A DNA stretch of 13,952 nt from Halovulum sp039190275 (GCA_039190275.1 JBCCYF010000118.1:1-13952); one strand, 5' to 3'. Shown: positions 6,446 through 13,767, numbered from the stretch's first letter. The notes: a model not told the origin generated them from the sequence alone. Numbers and translations: made by a program.

Positions 6446-7372
6446 TCAACCCTGTGGCGTCATGGCCGGACGTGCCTTGCCGCGTTCCAGGCCCAGCTGC
6501 CGCTCGCGCCAAATGATGAAAAGGCCGGTGATCATCACAAGGACAGCCCCGATCAGGGTGCGGTTTGTCGGGACTTCGGCGAAGAACACATAGCCGATCC
6601 CGATTGCCATGAGCATGGAGACGTATTCGAACGGCGCTATCACCGAAACCGGCGCGAAGCGGTAGCTGGACGTCAACAGAATCTGTCCCATACCGCCAAA
6701 CAAACCCGCCGCCACCAGCAGAGCCAGAGTACCCACGCCGGGCCAGACCCAGCCGAAGGGGATTGTGACCAGAGACAGGACGCTGGTAGTTACCGAGAAG
6801 TAGAACACGATCGCGGCCGTCGTTTCGACTTGAACCAGTTTGCGAACGAACACCTGCGCGAGTGCGGCGAGGACTGCCCCCATCAGCGCGGTCATGGCGC
6901 CGACGGCCTCCCACGGGCTGGCCGTTTCGACGGTGGTCACCGACAATCGTGGCGAGAGGACAATGACCACGCCGATCAGTCCCAAAAGCACTGCCGAAAG
7001 GCGGAACAGGCGGACCTTCTCGCCCAGGAACATGGCGGCGAATATCACGATGAGCAGAGGGGCCGCATAGCCGATGGCGGTAACCTCGGGCAGGGGAAGC
7101 AGGCCCAGAGCGGTAAAGCCGCAGGCCATCGCGGCGCCCCCGACCAGGCCCCTCCAGACATGGCCCATGGGGTTCCTGGTGCTCAGCCCATGGGCGAGGT
7201 CGTGCTGATAGATTAGCCAGACAACGATCACCGGTATCGCGAAGAAGGAACGGAAAAACACCGCCTGCCCGGGCAGAATGCCATGTGCCGCGACGGCCTT
7301 GATGCAGGTGGCCATGGCCATGAAGAGGGCGACGGAGAGGATTTTGAGGCCAATGCCCCGCAGCGGATTCAT
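6446..7372 (-). CDS. EamA/DMT-family transporter
   Basis: A 308-residue inner-membrane protein with ten predicted hydrophobic helices in two EamA repeats, as in the drug/metabolite transporter superfamily (RhaT/YdcZ/SAM-type exporters). The first repeat ends with the typical APLLIVIFAAMFLGEKVR block and a following glycine-rich helix (GLIGVVIVL). The second repeat has the matching FEYVSMLMAIGIGYVFFAEV segment. The C-terminus is a short basic cytoplasmic tail (WRERQLGLERGKAR). I prefer the ATG at 7372 (MNPLRGIGLKILSV). A TTG at 7390 would add six residues but has no ribosome site. A TATAGT element on the minus strand at 7429-7424 could be its -10, but no good -35 is present. Substrate unknown. 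It may form the start of a transcript continuing into DUF952 and pyrD, 31 bp downstream. Confidence 0.9.
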   Translation of the reverse strand: MNPLRGIGLKILSVALFMAMATCIKAVAAHGILPGQAVFFRSFFAIPVIVVWLIYQHDLAHGLSTRNPMGHVWRGLVGGAAMACGFTALGLLPLPEVTAIGYAAPLLIVIFAAMFLGEKVRLFRLSAVLLGLIGVVIVLSPRLSVTTVETASPWEAVGAMTALMGAVLAALAQVFVRKLVQVETTAAIVFYFSVTTSVLSLVTIPFGWVWPGVGTLALLVAAGLFGGMGQILLTSSYRFAPVSVIAPFEYVSMLMAIGIGYVFFAEVPTNRTLIGAVLVMITGLFIIWRERQLGLERGKARPAMTPQG

Positions 7373-7455
7373 TGGGATGGTCCCGATCAAGCAAGCTGTT
7401 GGGAACGCGACAGCATGCGCATGACTATATGGGACCAGCTTAGATCAGCCGGGCC

Positions 7456-7500
7456 GCGCATGGAATGGCGATTTGGACAAGGCTGATGCCCATTCCGCGC
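7456..7500. repeat. Long-loop inverted repeat in the transporter upstream region
   Basis: GCGC-at-GGAATGG (7456-7468) pairs with CCATTCC-GCGC (7490-7500), leaving a 2-base bulge and a 21-base loop. It lies 84 bp upstream of the transporter start and 135 bp downstream of the Lin0512 genes. It has no T-tract. It could be an operator-like site or the remains of a terminator. The surrounding 262-bp gap (7373-7634) shows no credible gene. Confidence 0.35.
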
Positions 7501-7578
7501 AGGGCTGGCGGGATGCAGGAGCCAACGCCAGGCGTTGCGGCAGTTGGCCGTTGAATAGTAACGCCAGCTCCGTCGCGC

Positions 7579-7599
7579 CTTGAAACCTTGGTTTTCAAG
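7579..7599. repeat. Small hairpin downstream of the Lin0512 genes
   Basis: CTTGAAA (7579-7585) and TTTCAAG (7593-7599) form a perfect 7-bp stem with a 7-base loop, 36 bases after the stop codon of the Lin0512 pair as read on the minus strand. The stem is AT-rich and lacks a T-tract, so it is a weak terminator candidate at best. Confidence 0.25.
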
Positions 7600-7634
7600 C
7601 GATGACCGGTCACCCAACACTTTGGCGCAACGCG

Positions 7635-7994
7635 TCACGCACCGATCGTACCGGTCTCCTTGGGAAGCCAGGCTTCCACAGCGGCCGTGGCGATCACGAT
7701 TGTGGTGCCCAGGTCCGGGTTGTGCACGTCAAGGCCCCCATGGACGGCGGTTACCGAGACACGGCCGCGCGGAAGTCCGTCTACAAGGGACCGGGTGTCG
7801 ACACTTTCGGGAACCTGAACGCCGACGGTTACGGTCACCCGCATCCGGTCGTGGGGGATACCGAGTGCCTCGAACAGCGGCAGGGAGGAATGACGAATCG
7901 CATCCTCGATCGCGCGGGCGGCGGCCTTGGTGTAGTCCTGACCGTAGAGGTCATTGCCCATGCCCATTTCGATAATGATGCGGTTTTCCCTCAT
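7635..7994 (-). CDS. Lin0512 family protein, second gene of the pair
   Basis: A 119-residue protein of the Lin0512 family, for which I know no established function. It is the more canonical of the two copies: IIIEMGMGNDLYGQDYTKAAARAIEDAI (6-33), with the Glu, GMG and D-L-GQD-TKA signature, then RVTVTVGVQVPESVD (52-66), LPRGRVSVTAVHGGLDV (74-90), and TTIVIATAAVEAWL (97-110). No signal peptide or membrane helix. The ATG at 7994 overlaps the stop of the upstream copy as ATGA. An upstream extension to 8204 would only re-read the neighbouring gene in another frame and is rejected. The family fold suggests oligomeric assembly, so a complex with the overlapping paralogue is likely (inference). Confidence 0.9.
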   Translation of the reverse strand: MRENRIIIEMGMGNDLYGQDYTKAAARAIEDAIRHSSLPLFEALGIPHDRMRVTVTVGVQVPESVDTRSLVDGLPRGRVSVTAVHGGLDVHNPDLGTTIVIATAAVEAWLPKETGTIGA

Positions 7995-8338
7995 TGGCCG
8001 GTATCCAGGTCCAGGGAGACGTTGATCGCCGCGTTGGCGATCAGAGTGCGGCCACCGCCGGGTTTCGGGATCGCCAGGCCACCGGGGCGGCAGGTGATGG
8101 TCACCTTTCCATACGGAAAAGCGGCCTTGAGCGGTGCGCGGTCGACGGTTTCCGGGTCGGGTACTCCGATTTCCACGTCGATCAGCATGTCTTCCTTGGC
8201 GCAACCGAAGTGTTCCGCCAAGTTGATCGAGTTGTGCCAGAGCGCGTCCTTAAGGGCGCGCAACGCGGCGTCGGTCGTGGCGTCGCGGCGAAGCGAGGTG
8301 CCCATGCCGAATTCGGTGAGGAGGCGGGTTTTCGTCAT
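7991..8338 (-). CDS. Lin0512 family protein, first gene of the pair
   Basis: A 115-residue divergent paralogue of the next gene. The same order of blocks is seen: LLTEFGMGTSLRRDATTDAA (6-25), where GQD-TKA has become RRDATTDA, then IDVEIGVPDPETVD (53-66), FPYGKVTITCRPGGLAI (74-90), and TLIANAAINVSLD (98-110). The changed signature suggests that this copy has a different active-site role or a structural one. The ATG at 8338 has only a weak GGA about 9 bases upstream. A GATAAT element on the minus strand at 8387-8382 is a fair -10, but no clear -35 accompanies it. The downstream copy starts inside its stop codon (4-base overlap), implying coupled expression at a fixed ratio. Confidence 0.88.
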   Translation of the reverse strand: MTKTRLLTEFGMGTSLRRDATTDAALRALKDALWHNSINLAEHFGCAKEDMLIDVEIGVPDPETVDRAPLKAAFPYGKVTITCRPGGLAIPKPGGGRTLIANAAINVSLDLDTGQ

Positions 8339-8409
8339 CTGAGGGGTCCGCTGTTTTTAGCCGCCTGATGTCGCCCGTGCGATTATCGGTTTGGCGTGAT
8401 TGGTCTGTT

Positions 8410-8934
8410 TCAGTTGAGACACGTCCGTAAAAGGGCATCGGCACGCGCCATCTCGGTGTTCAGACGTTCTGCGGCGGCGGTGATGTCCTGCGCCAGATCC
8501 GACCGCACCAGTGTTCGGATCCGCTCCATTTCAGGATGGCCCTGGGTCCGGGCGATTGCGGTTGTCCGCCTTTCTTCAAGTTCCGCAAAATTCGGGTTAG
8601 CGGCGCGCAGAGCATCAAGGCTCGTCTCATCACCTTGCAGGTTCATCACTTCACTCAGCGTGGTTTCGGACGTCAGCACGGCAGGTTCGCTGGCGACGAG
8701 GTGCAGCACGCGGGCGCGTCTGACCGCGCGCATCGCGCTTTGCGCCTCCTCTGCAGCGCGAGCCGTTTCCGCCAGCGCGGGGTCGGCTGCGCTCACCAGG
8801 CTGGTGATCTCGGCGTGAAAGGCCGCGGCGGTACCTTGGCGCAAATCGATGGCGGCAACGACACAGTCCGGTGGCTGGGATTGCGCATGAACGGAACCGG
8901 CAAGGCAGGCCCAAACGAGGAAAAGGCGGATCAC
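8410..8934 (-). CDS. Secreted helical protein of unknown function
   Basis: I do not recognise a named family. The 174 residues begin with a clear Sec signal peptide (MIRLFLVWACLAGSVHA, likely cut after A18 of VHA-QS... at residues 15-18), so the mature protein should be periplasmic. The mature part is Ala/Glu/Arg-rich and almost certainly all helical, with amphipathic stretches at about 42-75 and 110-170. Two cysteines, C24 near the mature N-terminus and C172 near the end, could form a disulfide joining the termini. The start is GTG at 8934, overlapping the stop of the aminotransferase as GTGA, with AGGGG about 10 bases upstream. It is thus the likely last gene of the transaminase transcript. 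Functional connection to the transaminase is not evident. Confidence 0.8.
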   Translation of the reverse strand: MIRLFLVWACLAGSVHAQSQPPDCVVAAIDLRQGTAAAFHAEITSLVSAADPALAETARAAEEAQSAMRAVRRARVLHLVASEPAVLTSETTLSEVMNLQGDETSLDALRAANPNFAELEERRTTAIARTQGHPEMERIRTLVRSDLAQDITAAAERLNTEMARADALLRTCLN

Positions 8935-10307
8935 TGCATATGCCCCTGTGCCTGCGCCCAGACCATTGTCGCATCTAAGGAGGCTTCGACCGGCGCGAAC
9001 ATTTCTTCTATTTCCGCCTCGGTGATGATCATCGGCGGGCAGATCGCCATGACATCACCGATTGCGCGCAATATCACGCCCCGCTCAAGCAGCTCCGACG
9101 CCATCTTCGCGCCGACCTTGCCGGGCGCTTTGAACCCGTGGGCACCGGGCGGTGCAAGTTCCAGGCACCCCATAAGACCGCAGGAGCGGCCCTCACCCAC
9201 CAGCGGGTGTTCGGCGGCCTTGGCGATCAGGCGTTCGAAGGTCGGTGTGACGCTCCGTACATGACCGGGGATATCCCGGCGCTGATAGATCTCAAGCGCC
9301 TTGACGCCTACGGCGCAGCCCAGCGGGTGGCCGCCGTAGGTGAAGCCGTGGCCGAAATTGCCGAGCTTACCTGTGTTGCCCTCGATCGCCTCGGCCATTT
9401 CGGTGGACATGGCGACGGCCGAAAGCGGGGCGTAGCCGCCGGTCATCTGTTTGGCCATCGACATCGCGGCGGGGCGCATGCCCAGCGTCTGCGCACCAAA
9501 CCAATTGCCGGTGCGGCCAAACCCGGTGATGACCTCATCCGAGATCAGGGCTATCTCATGTTCGTCCAACACGGGCTGGATTGCCTCGAAATAGCCCGCA
9601 GGCGGGACGATAACGCCACCAGCGCCCATGACGGGCTCGGCGATCATCGCGGCGATGGTGTGCGGTCCTTCGCGGTCGATCAACGCCCGCAGATCCTGGG
9701 CAAGGCGGGCGGTGAACTCCGCCTCCGTCTCGCCCTCGTGACCCTCTTTCCAGTGGTGCGGGCAGGTGGTGTGCAGGATCCGGTCGACGGGCAGATCGAA
9801 ATCCATGTGGTTGTAGGGCAGCCCGGTGAGCGAGCCGGAGACAATCGTGACCCCGTGATAGCCCTTGACCCGGCTGATGATCTTTTTCTTGTCCGGTCGA
9901 CCAAGGGCGTTGTTGTAGTACCACTGCAGTTTGATCTGTGTATCGTTCGCCTCGGAACCCGAGGACTGATAGATCACGCGGCCCATGCCCGGAGCGAGTT
10001 CCTTTATCTTCTCGGCCAATTCCACCGCGGGTTCGTGGCTGCGGCCTCCGAAAAGGTGGTAGTAGGGCAGCTTTCCAAGCTGTTCCTGCGCGGCCGCTAC
10101 AAGTTCGTCGTCCGAGAAGCCAAGACCGCAACACCACAGGCCTGCCATCCCCTCGATATACGCGCGGCCCGTATCGTCGCGTACCCGAATTCCCTTGCCC
10201 GACGAGATGACATGCGGTCCCGTTTCCCGCAGAGTAACAGCGTTGGTGTACGGGTGGAGCAGCGCGTCGACGTCCCGCATTTGTGTGTTGGTCAGGGGGG
10301 TGTTCAT
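8931..10307 (-). CDS. Class III omega-transaminase (PLP-dependent)
   Basis: A 458-residue cytoplasmic fold-type I aminotransferase that moves an amino group from an amine or omega-amino acid, usually to pyruvate. The whole chain follows the Vibrio fluvialis amine:pyruvate transaminase pattern that I recall: GLW (56-58), SGSEAND (116-122) binding the cofactor phosphate, GYHGVT (149-154), TCPHHW (181-186), EPVMGAGGVI (224-233), DEVITGFGRTG (257-267) with Asp257 at the pyridine nitrogen, and Lys286 in AKQMTGG as the Schiff-base lysine. Arg414 in ILRAIG occupies the place of the flipping arginine that binds substrate carboxylates. The ATG at 10307 has GGAGG seven bases upstream and is preferred over an ATG at 10358. 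It could serve taurine, beta-alanine, putrescine or aromatic amines; the neighbours do not decide. Confidence 0.94.
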   Translation of the reverse strand: MNTPLTNTQMRDVDALLHPYTNAVTLRETGPHVISSGKGIRVRDDTGRAYIEGMAGLWCCGLGFSDDELVAAAQEQLGKLPYYHLFGGRSHEPAVELAEKIKELAPGMGRVIYQSSGSEANDTQIKLQWYYNNALGRPDKKKIISRVKGYHGVTIVSGSLTGLPYNHMDFDLPVDRILHTTCPHHWKEGHEGETEAEFTARLAQDLRALIDREGPHTIAAMIAEPVMGAGGVIVPPAGYFEAIQPVLDEHEIALISDEVITGFGRTGNWFGAQTLGMRPAAMSMAKQMTGGYAPLSAVAMSTEMAEAIEGNTGKLGNFGHGFTYGGHPLGCAVGVKALEIYQRRDIPGHVRSVTPTFERLIAKAAEHPLVGEGRSCGLMGCLELAPPGAHGFKAPGKVGAKMASELLERGVILRAIGDVMAICPPMIITEAEIEEMFAPVEASLDATMVWAQAQGHMQ

Positions 10308-10361
10308 GGTGCGCCTCCGGTTGGGATCCGGCACCACGATAGGGGCGCGATGGGGCATGGG

Positions 10362-10892
10362 TCAATCGGTCAGCGTCAGGGTCGTTCTGCTGGTGATCAG
10401 GCCGGGTTGAACGTCACGCGTCACTGTGATCCCGGCGGCCGTCGCGTGCGCGCTGAGCGCGTCCTCCAAATCCTTGCGCGAAATGCGCATGTATTGAATG
10501 TTTACTCGGATCGGGTTCGGGCCAGTGCGGTGTGTCACCTCAAGGTAGTCCGCCCCCCGGGACATCCGGACACGTGTGATCCGGGCAATCTCGCGCCAGG
10601 GTAGAGCAACCGAGGGGCGCGATCCGCCCAGCCATGTCCTTGGGTGCAGGATAAAGGCTGAGGGCGTGAGGGAAAGGACCGGCGCCGGGTTGAGCAGCCG
10701 CCTGACCGGCGGGACGGCAAGACTGGCCATACCCGGACCCGCCAACAAAAAGCACAGGATGATCAGAGGGTCGGCAAGCGTCTCAGGCGCATACACACCC
10801 AGAAACACCATCAGCAGGATAAAAGGTCCCCCGACCACAAGCGCCAATGCAATAAGGCCCAAGAGGACGCGTTTCGAGTCGAAAATGTCCAT
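10362..10892 (-). CDS. Small membrane protein with a PH-like cytoplasmic domain
   Basis: A 176-residue protein with two hydrophobic helices (about 9-33 and 42-62) followed by a soluble region rich in beta strands. The segment PVLSLTPSAFILHPRTWLGG (71-90) then VALPWREIARITRVRM (95-110) follows the pattern of bacterial PH-like (STM3941/YdbT-like) domains, in which a strand, a tryptophan-containing turn (W99) and a second strand start the barrel. Function unknown; such proteins are membrane-anchored accessory proteins. The ATG at 10892 has GGGGGA just upstream. It ends 54 bp before the transaminase on the same strand and may be in one transcript with it. It is divergent from the phytase-like gene, sharing the 93-bp upstream region. 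Confidence 0.75.
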   Translation of the reverse strand: MDIFDSKRVLLGLIALALVVGGPFILLMVFLGVYAPETLADPLIILCFLLAGPGMASLAVPPVRRLLNPAPVLSLTPSAFILHPRTWLGGSRPSVALPWREIARITRVRMSRGADYLEVTHRTGPNPIRVNIQYMRISRKDLEDALSAHATAAGITVTRDVQPGLITSRTTLTLTD

Positions 10893-10916
10893 CGTCCCCC
10901 GGGGAATGCAAAAGCA

Positions 10917-10934
10917 CTGTTAACGAAGTGTCAC
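10917..10934 (+). promoter_or_regulatory. Candidate Pho box upstream of the phytase-like gene
   Basis: Two heptamers, CTGTTAA (10917-10923) and GTGTCAC (10928-10934), are direct repeats 11 bp apart with a 4-bp spacer, the layout of a PhoB-binding Pho box (CTGTCAY-N4-CTGTCAY). They match 11 of 14 consensus positions and point toward the gene starting at 10986. No good -10 element lies at the expected place about 10 bp downstream (TACGCG at 10945), so the call is tentative. Confidence 0.4.
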
Positions 10935-10985
10935 AAACAGTTGGTACGCGACCCACGACCAAATTAGCACACAGGGGGATGCTTT

Positions 10986-13145
10986 ATGTACCGTTCTTTG
11001 ATGGCCGGGACAGCCTTTTTCGGCTTGATGTCGGGGGCCGCATTGGCCGAAATGAATTTCAACAGGATTGCGTCATTCGCGACCCACCTCAATATGGCCG
11101 AGGGCGAAGATACTGCGCGTGAAACCTCGCCCGAGATCATTGCCGCCACCGGCGACGGCATGATCCTGGTCTACACTGACAGCCCCTTGGGTGTGCTTGG
11201 CCGGGTCGACATCGAAGATCCCGCAAATCCCAAGCCAATGGGAAATATTGCTCTGGATGGCGAGCCGACCGCCGTCGCCATGATCGGGCCACGAGCCTTT
11301 GTCGGCATCAACACCTCTGCGAGCTATACCGAACCGTCGGGCGCATTGACGTTGTTCAACGCCCGCAATGGCAACGAGATCGCCCGGTGCGATATTGGCG
11401 GGCAGCCAGACAGTGTGGCGGCAAGCCCGGACGGTAACTTTGTCGTTGTCGCCATCGAGAACGAGCGGGATGAGGATCTGAACGATGGCGTGATCCCTCA
11501 ACTGCCCGCCGGTGCGGTCGCGATCATACCGGTCGATGGCCCCGAGATGGACTGCGCCGGTATGATCACCGCTGATGTCACCGGTCTGGCCGATGTGGCG
11601 CCGAGCGACCCGGAACCGGAATTCGTCGACGTGAACGGTGAGGGCGAGATCGTCGTCAGCCTGCAGGAAAACAACCACATGGTGGTTCTGTCCCAAACCG
11701 GGGAGGTGCTGTCGCACTTCTCGGCCGGCAGCGTGGATCTGACCGGCATCGATGTCGATGAAGAGCGTGCATATGTCTATGACGGCGAACAGCCTGGTCG
11801 CCTGCGTGAGCCGGACTCAGTGAAGTGGATCGACAACGACCATTTTGCGACCGCAAATGAAGGCGACTACGAGGGTGGTTCGCGGTCGTGGACAATATTC
11901 AATCAAGACGGCACCGTCGTGTACGAGAGCGGTACCAGCTTCGAATATGCGATGATCCAGATCGGGCACTATCCGGAACGCCGCTCAGGCAACAAGGGCG
12001 TGGAGCCAGAGTCGGTGGCCGCCGCGGCCTATGGTGACACGGACTACGTTTTCGTCGGATCCGAGCGCGGGTCCATCGTCGGGGTCTACACCCTTGCCGG
12101 GCTGGAGCCGACGCTGCATCAGTTGCTGCCCTCCGGGATCGGTCCCGAGGGGATCCTGCCCCTGCCCGAACGCAACCTGCTGGTCACCGCGAACGAGGTT
12201 GACCTGATCGAAGACGGCGGTGTCCGCGCGCATGTCATGATTTATGAACTCAGCGACGCGCCTGCGGCGTATCCCACAATCACCACCGAAGGGACCGAGG
12301 ATCTGCTGGGCTTCACGGCATTGTCCGGACTGGCGGCCGACCCCGTGGATGCAGGTAAGCTCTATGCTGTGAACGACAGCTTCATGGGTCTGCAGCCGCG
12401 GATTTTCGAGATCGATGCTACGCAGACACCGGCGCGCATTACCGGTGCGATAGATGTCAACCGCGATGGACGCCCGGCGCAAAAGCTGGACATGGAAGGT
12501 ATTGTGGCCGACCCCGAGGGAGGCTTCTGGATTGCCTCGGAAGGGCGGACAGACCGGCTTATCCCGCATGCGCTTTACAGGGTGGGGCCGAAAGGCAAGA
12601 TCCGCCGCGAAATCGCATTTCCGCCCGAACTGCTGGCAGTCGAGCGCCGCTTTGGCGCGGAGGGGATCACGCTGGTCGAAGGTACGCTCTGGATTGCGCT
12701 GCAGCGGGAATGGGCAGACGACCCCGAAAACATGGCCAAGCTTGTCTCCTACAACATCGAAACCGAGGAATGGGGGGCCGTGCTCTATCCCAAGGCAGCG
12801 CCGGACACCGGTTGGGTCGGGTTGAGCGAGATCACAGCATATGGTGATTTCGTCTATATCGTCGAGCGTGACAACCAGATCGGCGCGAATGCTGTCACAA
12901 AGAAACTCTACCGTGTCCCGCTTTCCGAGATGACGCCGGCCGTCCTTGGCGGAGACCTGCCCGTGGTCAGCAAGGAAGAGGTGCGGGACCTCCTGCCCGA
13001 TCTCCAGAGCTTCAACGGCTATGTGCAGGACAAGGTCGAGGGATTCGCAATTGACGCGGCCGGGGTCGGCTATCTGGTGACGGACAACGACGGGGTCGAT
13101 GATCATTCCGGCGAGACCATTTTCTGGTCCATCGGCGAGATGTAG
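10986..13145 (+). CDS. Secreted beta-propeller and phytase-like esterase protein (719 aa)
   Basis: A large exported protein. Residues 1-21 form a Sec signal peptide ending ALA, cut before E22. Residues about 25-425 are repeated beta strands with Asp/Gly turns resembling the choice-of-anchor-I / alkaline-phosphatase-like propeller (for example TPEVVAVS-type blades here as PEIIAATGDG, QPDSVAASPDGNFVVVAIEN, and GVEPESVAAAAYGDTDYVFV). Residues about 430-715 match the family annotated as esterase-like activity of phytase: LSGLAADP with YAVNDSF, RIFEID, LDMEGIVADPEGGFWIASEG (Glu near 504), RFGAEGITL, and a closing KVEGFAID with DNDG. The ATG at 10986 has AGGGGGA seven bases upstream. It likely acts in the periplasm or outside the cell on a phosphate ester or related substrate, but catalytic activity is unproven for this domain. 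The candidate Pho box fits a phosphate-scavenging role. Confidence 0.88.
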   Translation: MYRSLMAGTAFFGLMSGAALAEMNFNRIASFATHLNMAEGEDTARETSPEIIAATGDGMILVYTDSPLGVLGRVDIEDPANPKPMGNIALDGEPTAVAMIGPRAFVGINTSASYTEPSGALTLFNARNGNEIARCDIGGQPDSVAASPDGNFVVVAIENERDEDLNDGVIPQLPAGAVAIIPVDGPEMDCAGMITADVTGLADVAPSDPEPEFVDVNGEGEIVVSLQENNHMVVLSQTGEVLSHFSAGSVDLTGIDVDEERAYVYDGEQPGRLREPDSVKWIDNDHFATANEGDYEGGSRSWTIFNQDGTVVYESGTSFEYAMIQIGHYPERRSGNKGVEPESVAAAAYGDTDYVFVGSERGSIVGVYTLAGLEPTLHQLLPSGIGPEGILPLPERNLLVTANEVDLIEDGGVRAHVMIYELSDAPAAYPTITTEGTEDLLGFTALSGLAADPVDAGKLYAVNDSFMGLQPRIFEIDATQTPARITGAIDVNRDGRPAQKLDMEGIVADPEGGFWIASEGRTDRLIPHALYRVGPKGKIRREIAFPPELLAVERRFGAEGITLVEGTLWIALQREWADDPENMAKLVSYNIETEEWGAVLYPKAAPDTGWVGLSEITAYGDFVYIVERDNQIGANAVTKKLYRVPLSEMTPAVLGGDLPVVSKEEVRDLLPDLQSFNGYVQDKVEGFAIDAAGVGYLVTDNDGVDDHSGETIFWSIGEM

Positions 13146-13261
13146 GGGCGTGTGTGCTCCGCTGAGCCCCGACGGCCCTTAGACACGCGCGCGCTCCGCA
13201 CTACGCGCCAAGCGTGGTAGATGTTTCTAGTCGCTAGTCGCGGCACTTCAAAGCCAGCGTC

Positions 13262-13294
13262 CGGGGCGGTTTGGGCCGCCCCGTGCATGTTTTT
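13262..13294 (+). terminator. Rho-independent terminator-like hairpin after the phytase-like gene
   Basis: CGGGGCGG (13262-13269) and CCGCCCCG (13276-13283) form a perfect 8-bp stem with a 6-base loop, followed after 6 bases by TTTTT (13290-13294). It lies 117 bp downstream of the phytase-like stop and just before the end of the convergent lipoprotein gene. Read on the minus strand the same stem has an A-tract before it but no T-tract after it, so it best serves the plus strand. The rest of 13146-13295 holds no credible gene. Confidence 0.6.
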
Positions 13295-13295
13295 C

Positions 13296-13736
13296 CTAGA
13301 TCTCGTAGGTGCTGGAGCGGGAGCGCAGGAACGGAGGTTGGTTCTTAAGCCTTTGTTCCCAAGGACTTGCGGTCACGACGCAGTTGGACTGCGAGCTGTT
13401 GTTGAGGGTGGTGAGGCGGTTGAAAAACCGCAGATCATTGAGCAGGACGCCGCTTGGTGCTTCCATGAGTGTATTCCGCAGAATGCGTGGCTCCAGGGCA
13501 CGGATGGTTGAAATTCCGTCCGTGAAGATCGCGCCGCAAACTTCTGTCATGCCGCCGCGGTCGCGTGCAGTGTAAATCAGCAGTGTTTCCGTATCCTGGC
13601 GCTGCCAGCCTTGCGAAATGAGGACATAGGACCTGGTGATAGTGTCTTTGCCCGTTGGTGTGAGCGGCCCTGCCGCCGTGCAAGCGCCCAGTGCTATGGC
13701 CGCGACCCAGATCAGTAGGTTGGTAGATATCCGCAT
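13296..13736 (-). CDS. Small lipoprotein of unknown function
   Basis: A 146-residue protein with a lipoprotein signal peptide: MRISTNLLIWVAAIALGAC, where LGAC (16-19) is a perfect lipobox and Cys19 would become the lipidated N-terminus. Residue +2 is Thr, so sorting to the outer membrane is expected by the usual rule. The mature part is about 127 residues, with two further cysteines (in EVCGAIF and SNCVVTA) that could form a disulfide, and a basic C-terminal stretch rich in Arg, Pro and Ser. I recognise no family. The ATG at 13736 is preferred because it begins the signal peptide and has AGGGGAAA about 10 bases upstream. An in-frame ATG at 13871 would bury the signal peptide. Confidence 0.8.
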   Translation of the reverse strand: MRISTNLLIWVAAIALGACTAAGPLTPTGKDTITRSYVLISQGWQRQDTETLLIYTARDRGGMTEVCGAIFTDGISTIRALEPRILRNTLMEAPSGVLLNDLRFFNRLTTLNNSSQSNCVVTASPWEQRLKNQPPFLRSRSSTYEI

Positions 13737-13767
13737 GGGTTGAATTTCCCCTTTCCGCAGCAACTTT

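Noticed and set aside
7387..7638. Minus-strand 83-codon frame in the transporter/Lin0512 gap
   Set aside because: Its composition (many Arg, Trp, Ser, His) is unlike the neighbouring proteins, and no ribosome site or motif supports it.
9138..10604. Plus-strand open frame opposite the transaminase
   Set aside because: It is antisense to a gene with complete PLP-enzyme motifs and spans two genes and their gap.
11985..13106. Minus-strand open frame opposite the phytase-like gene
   Set aside because: It is antisense to a long signal-peptide-bearing gene and has no motifs of its own.
13148..13188. GCGTGT / ACACGC inverted repeat just after the phytase-like stop as a terminator
   Set aside because: It has only six pairs and a 29-base loop with no T-tract. 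The stem at 13262-13283 is a far better candidate.
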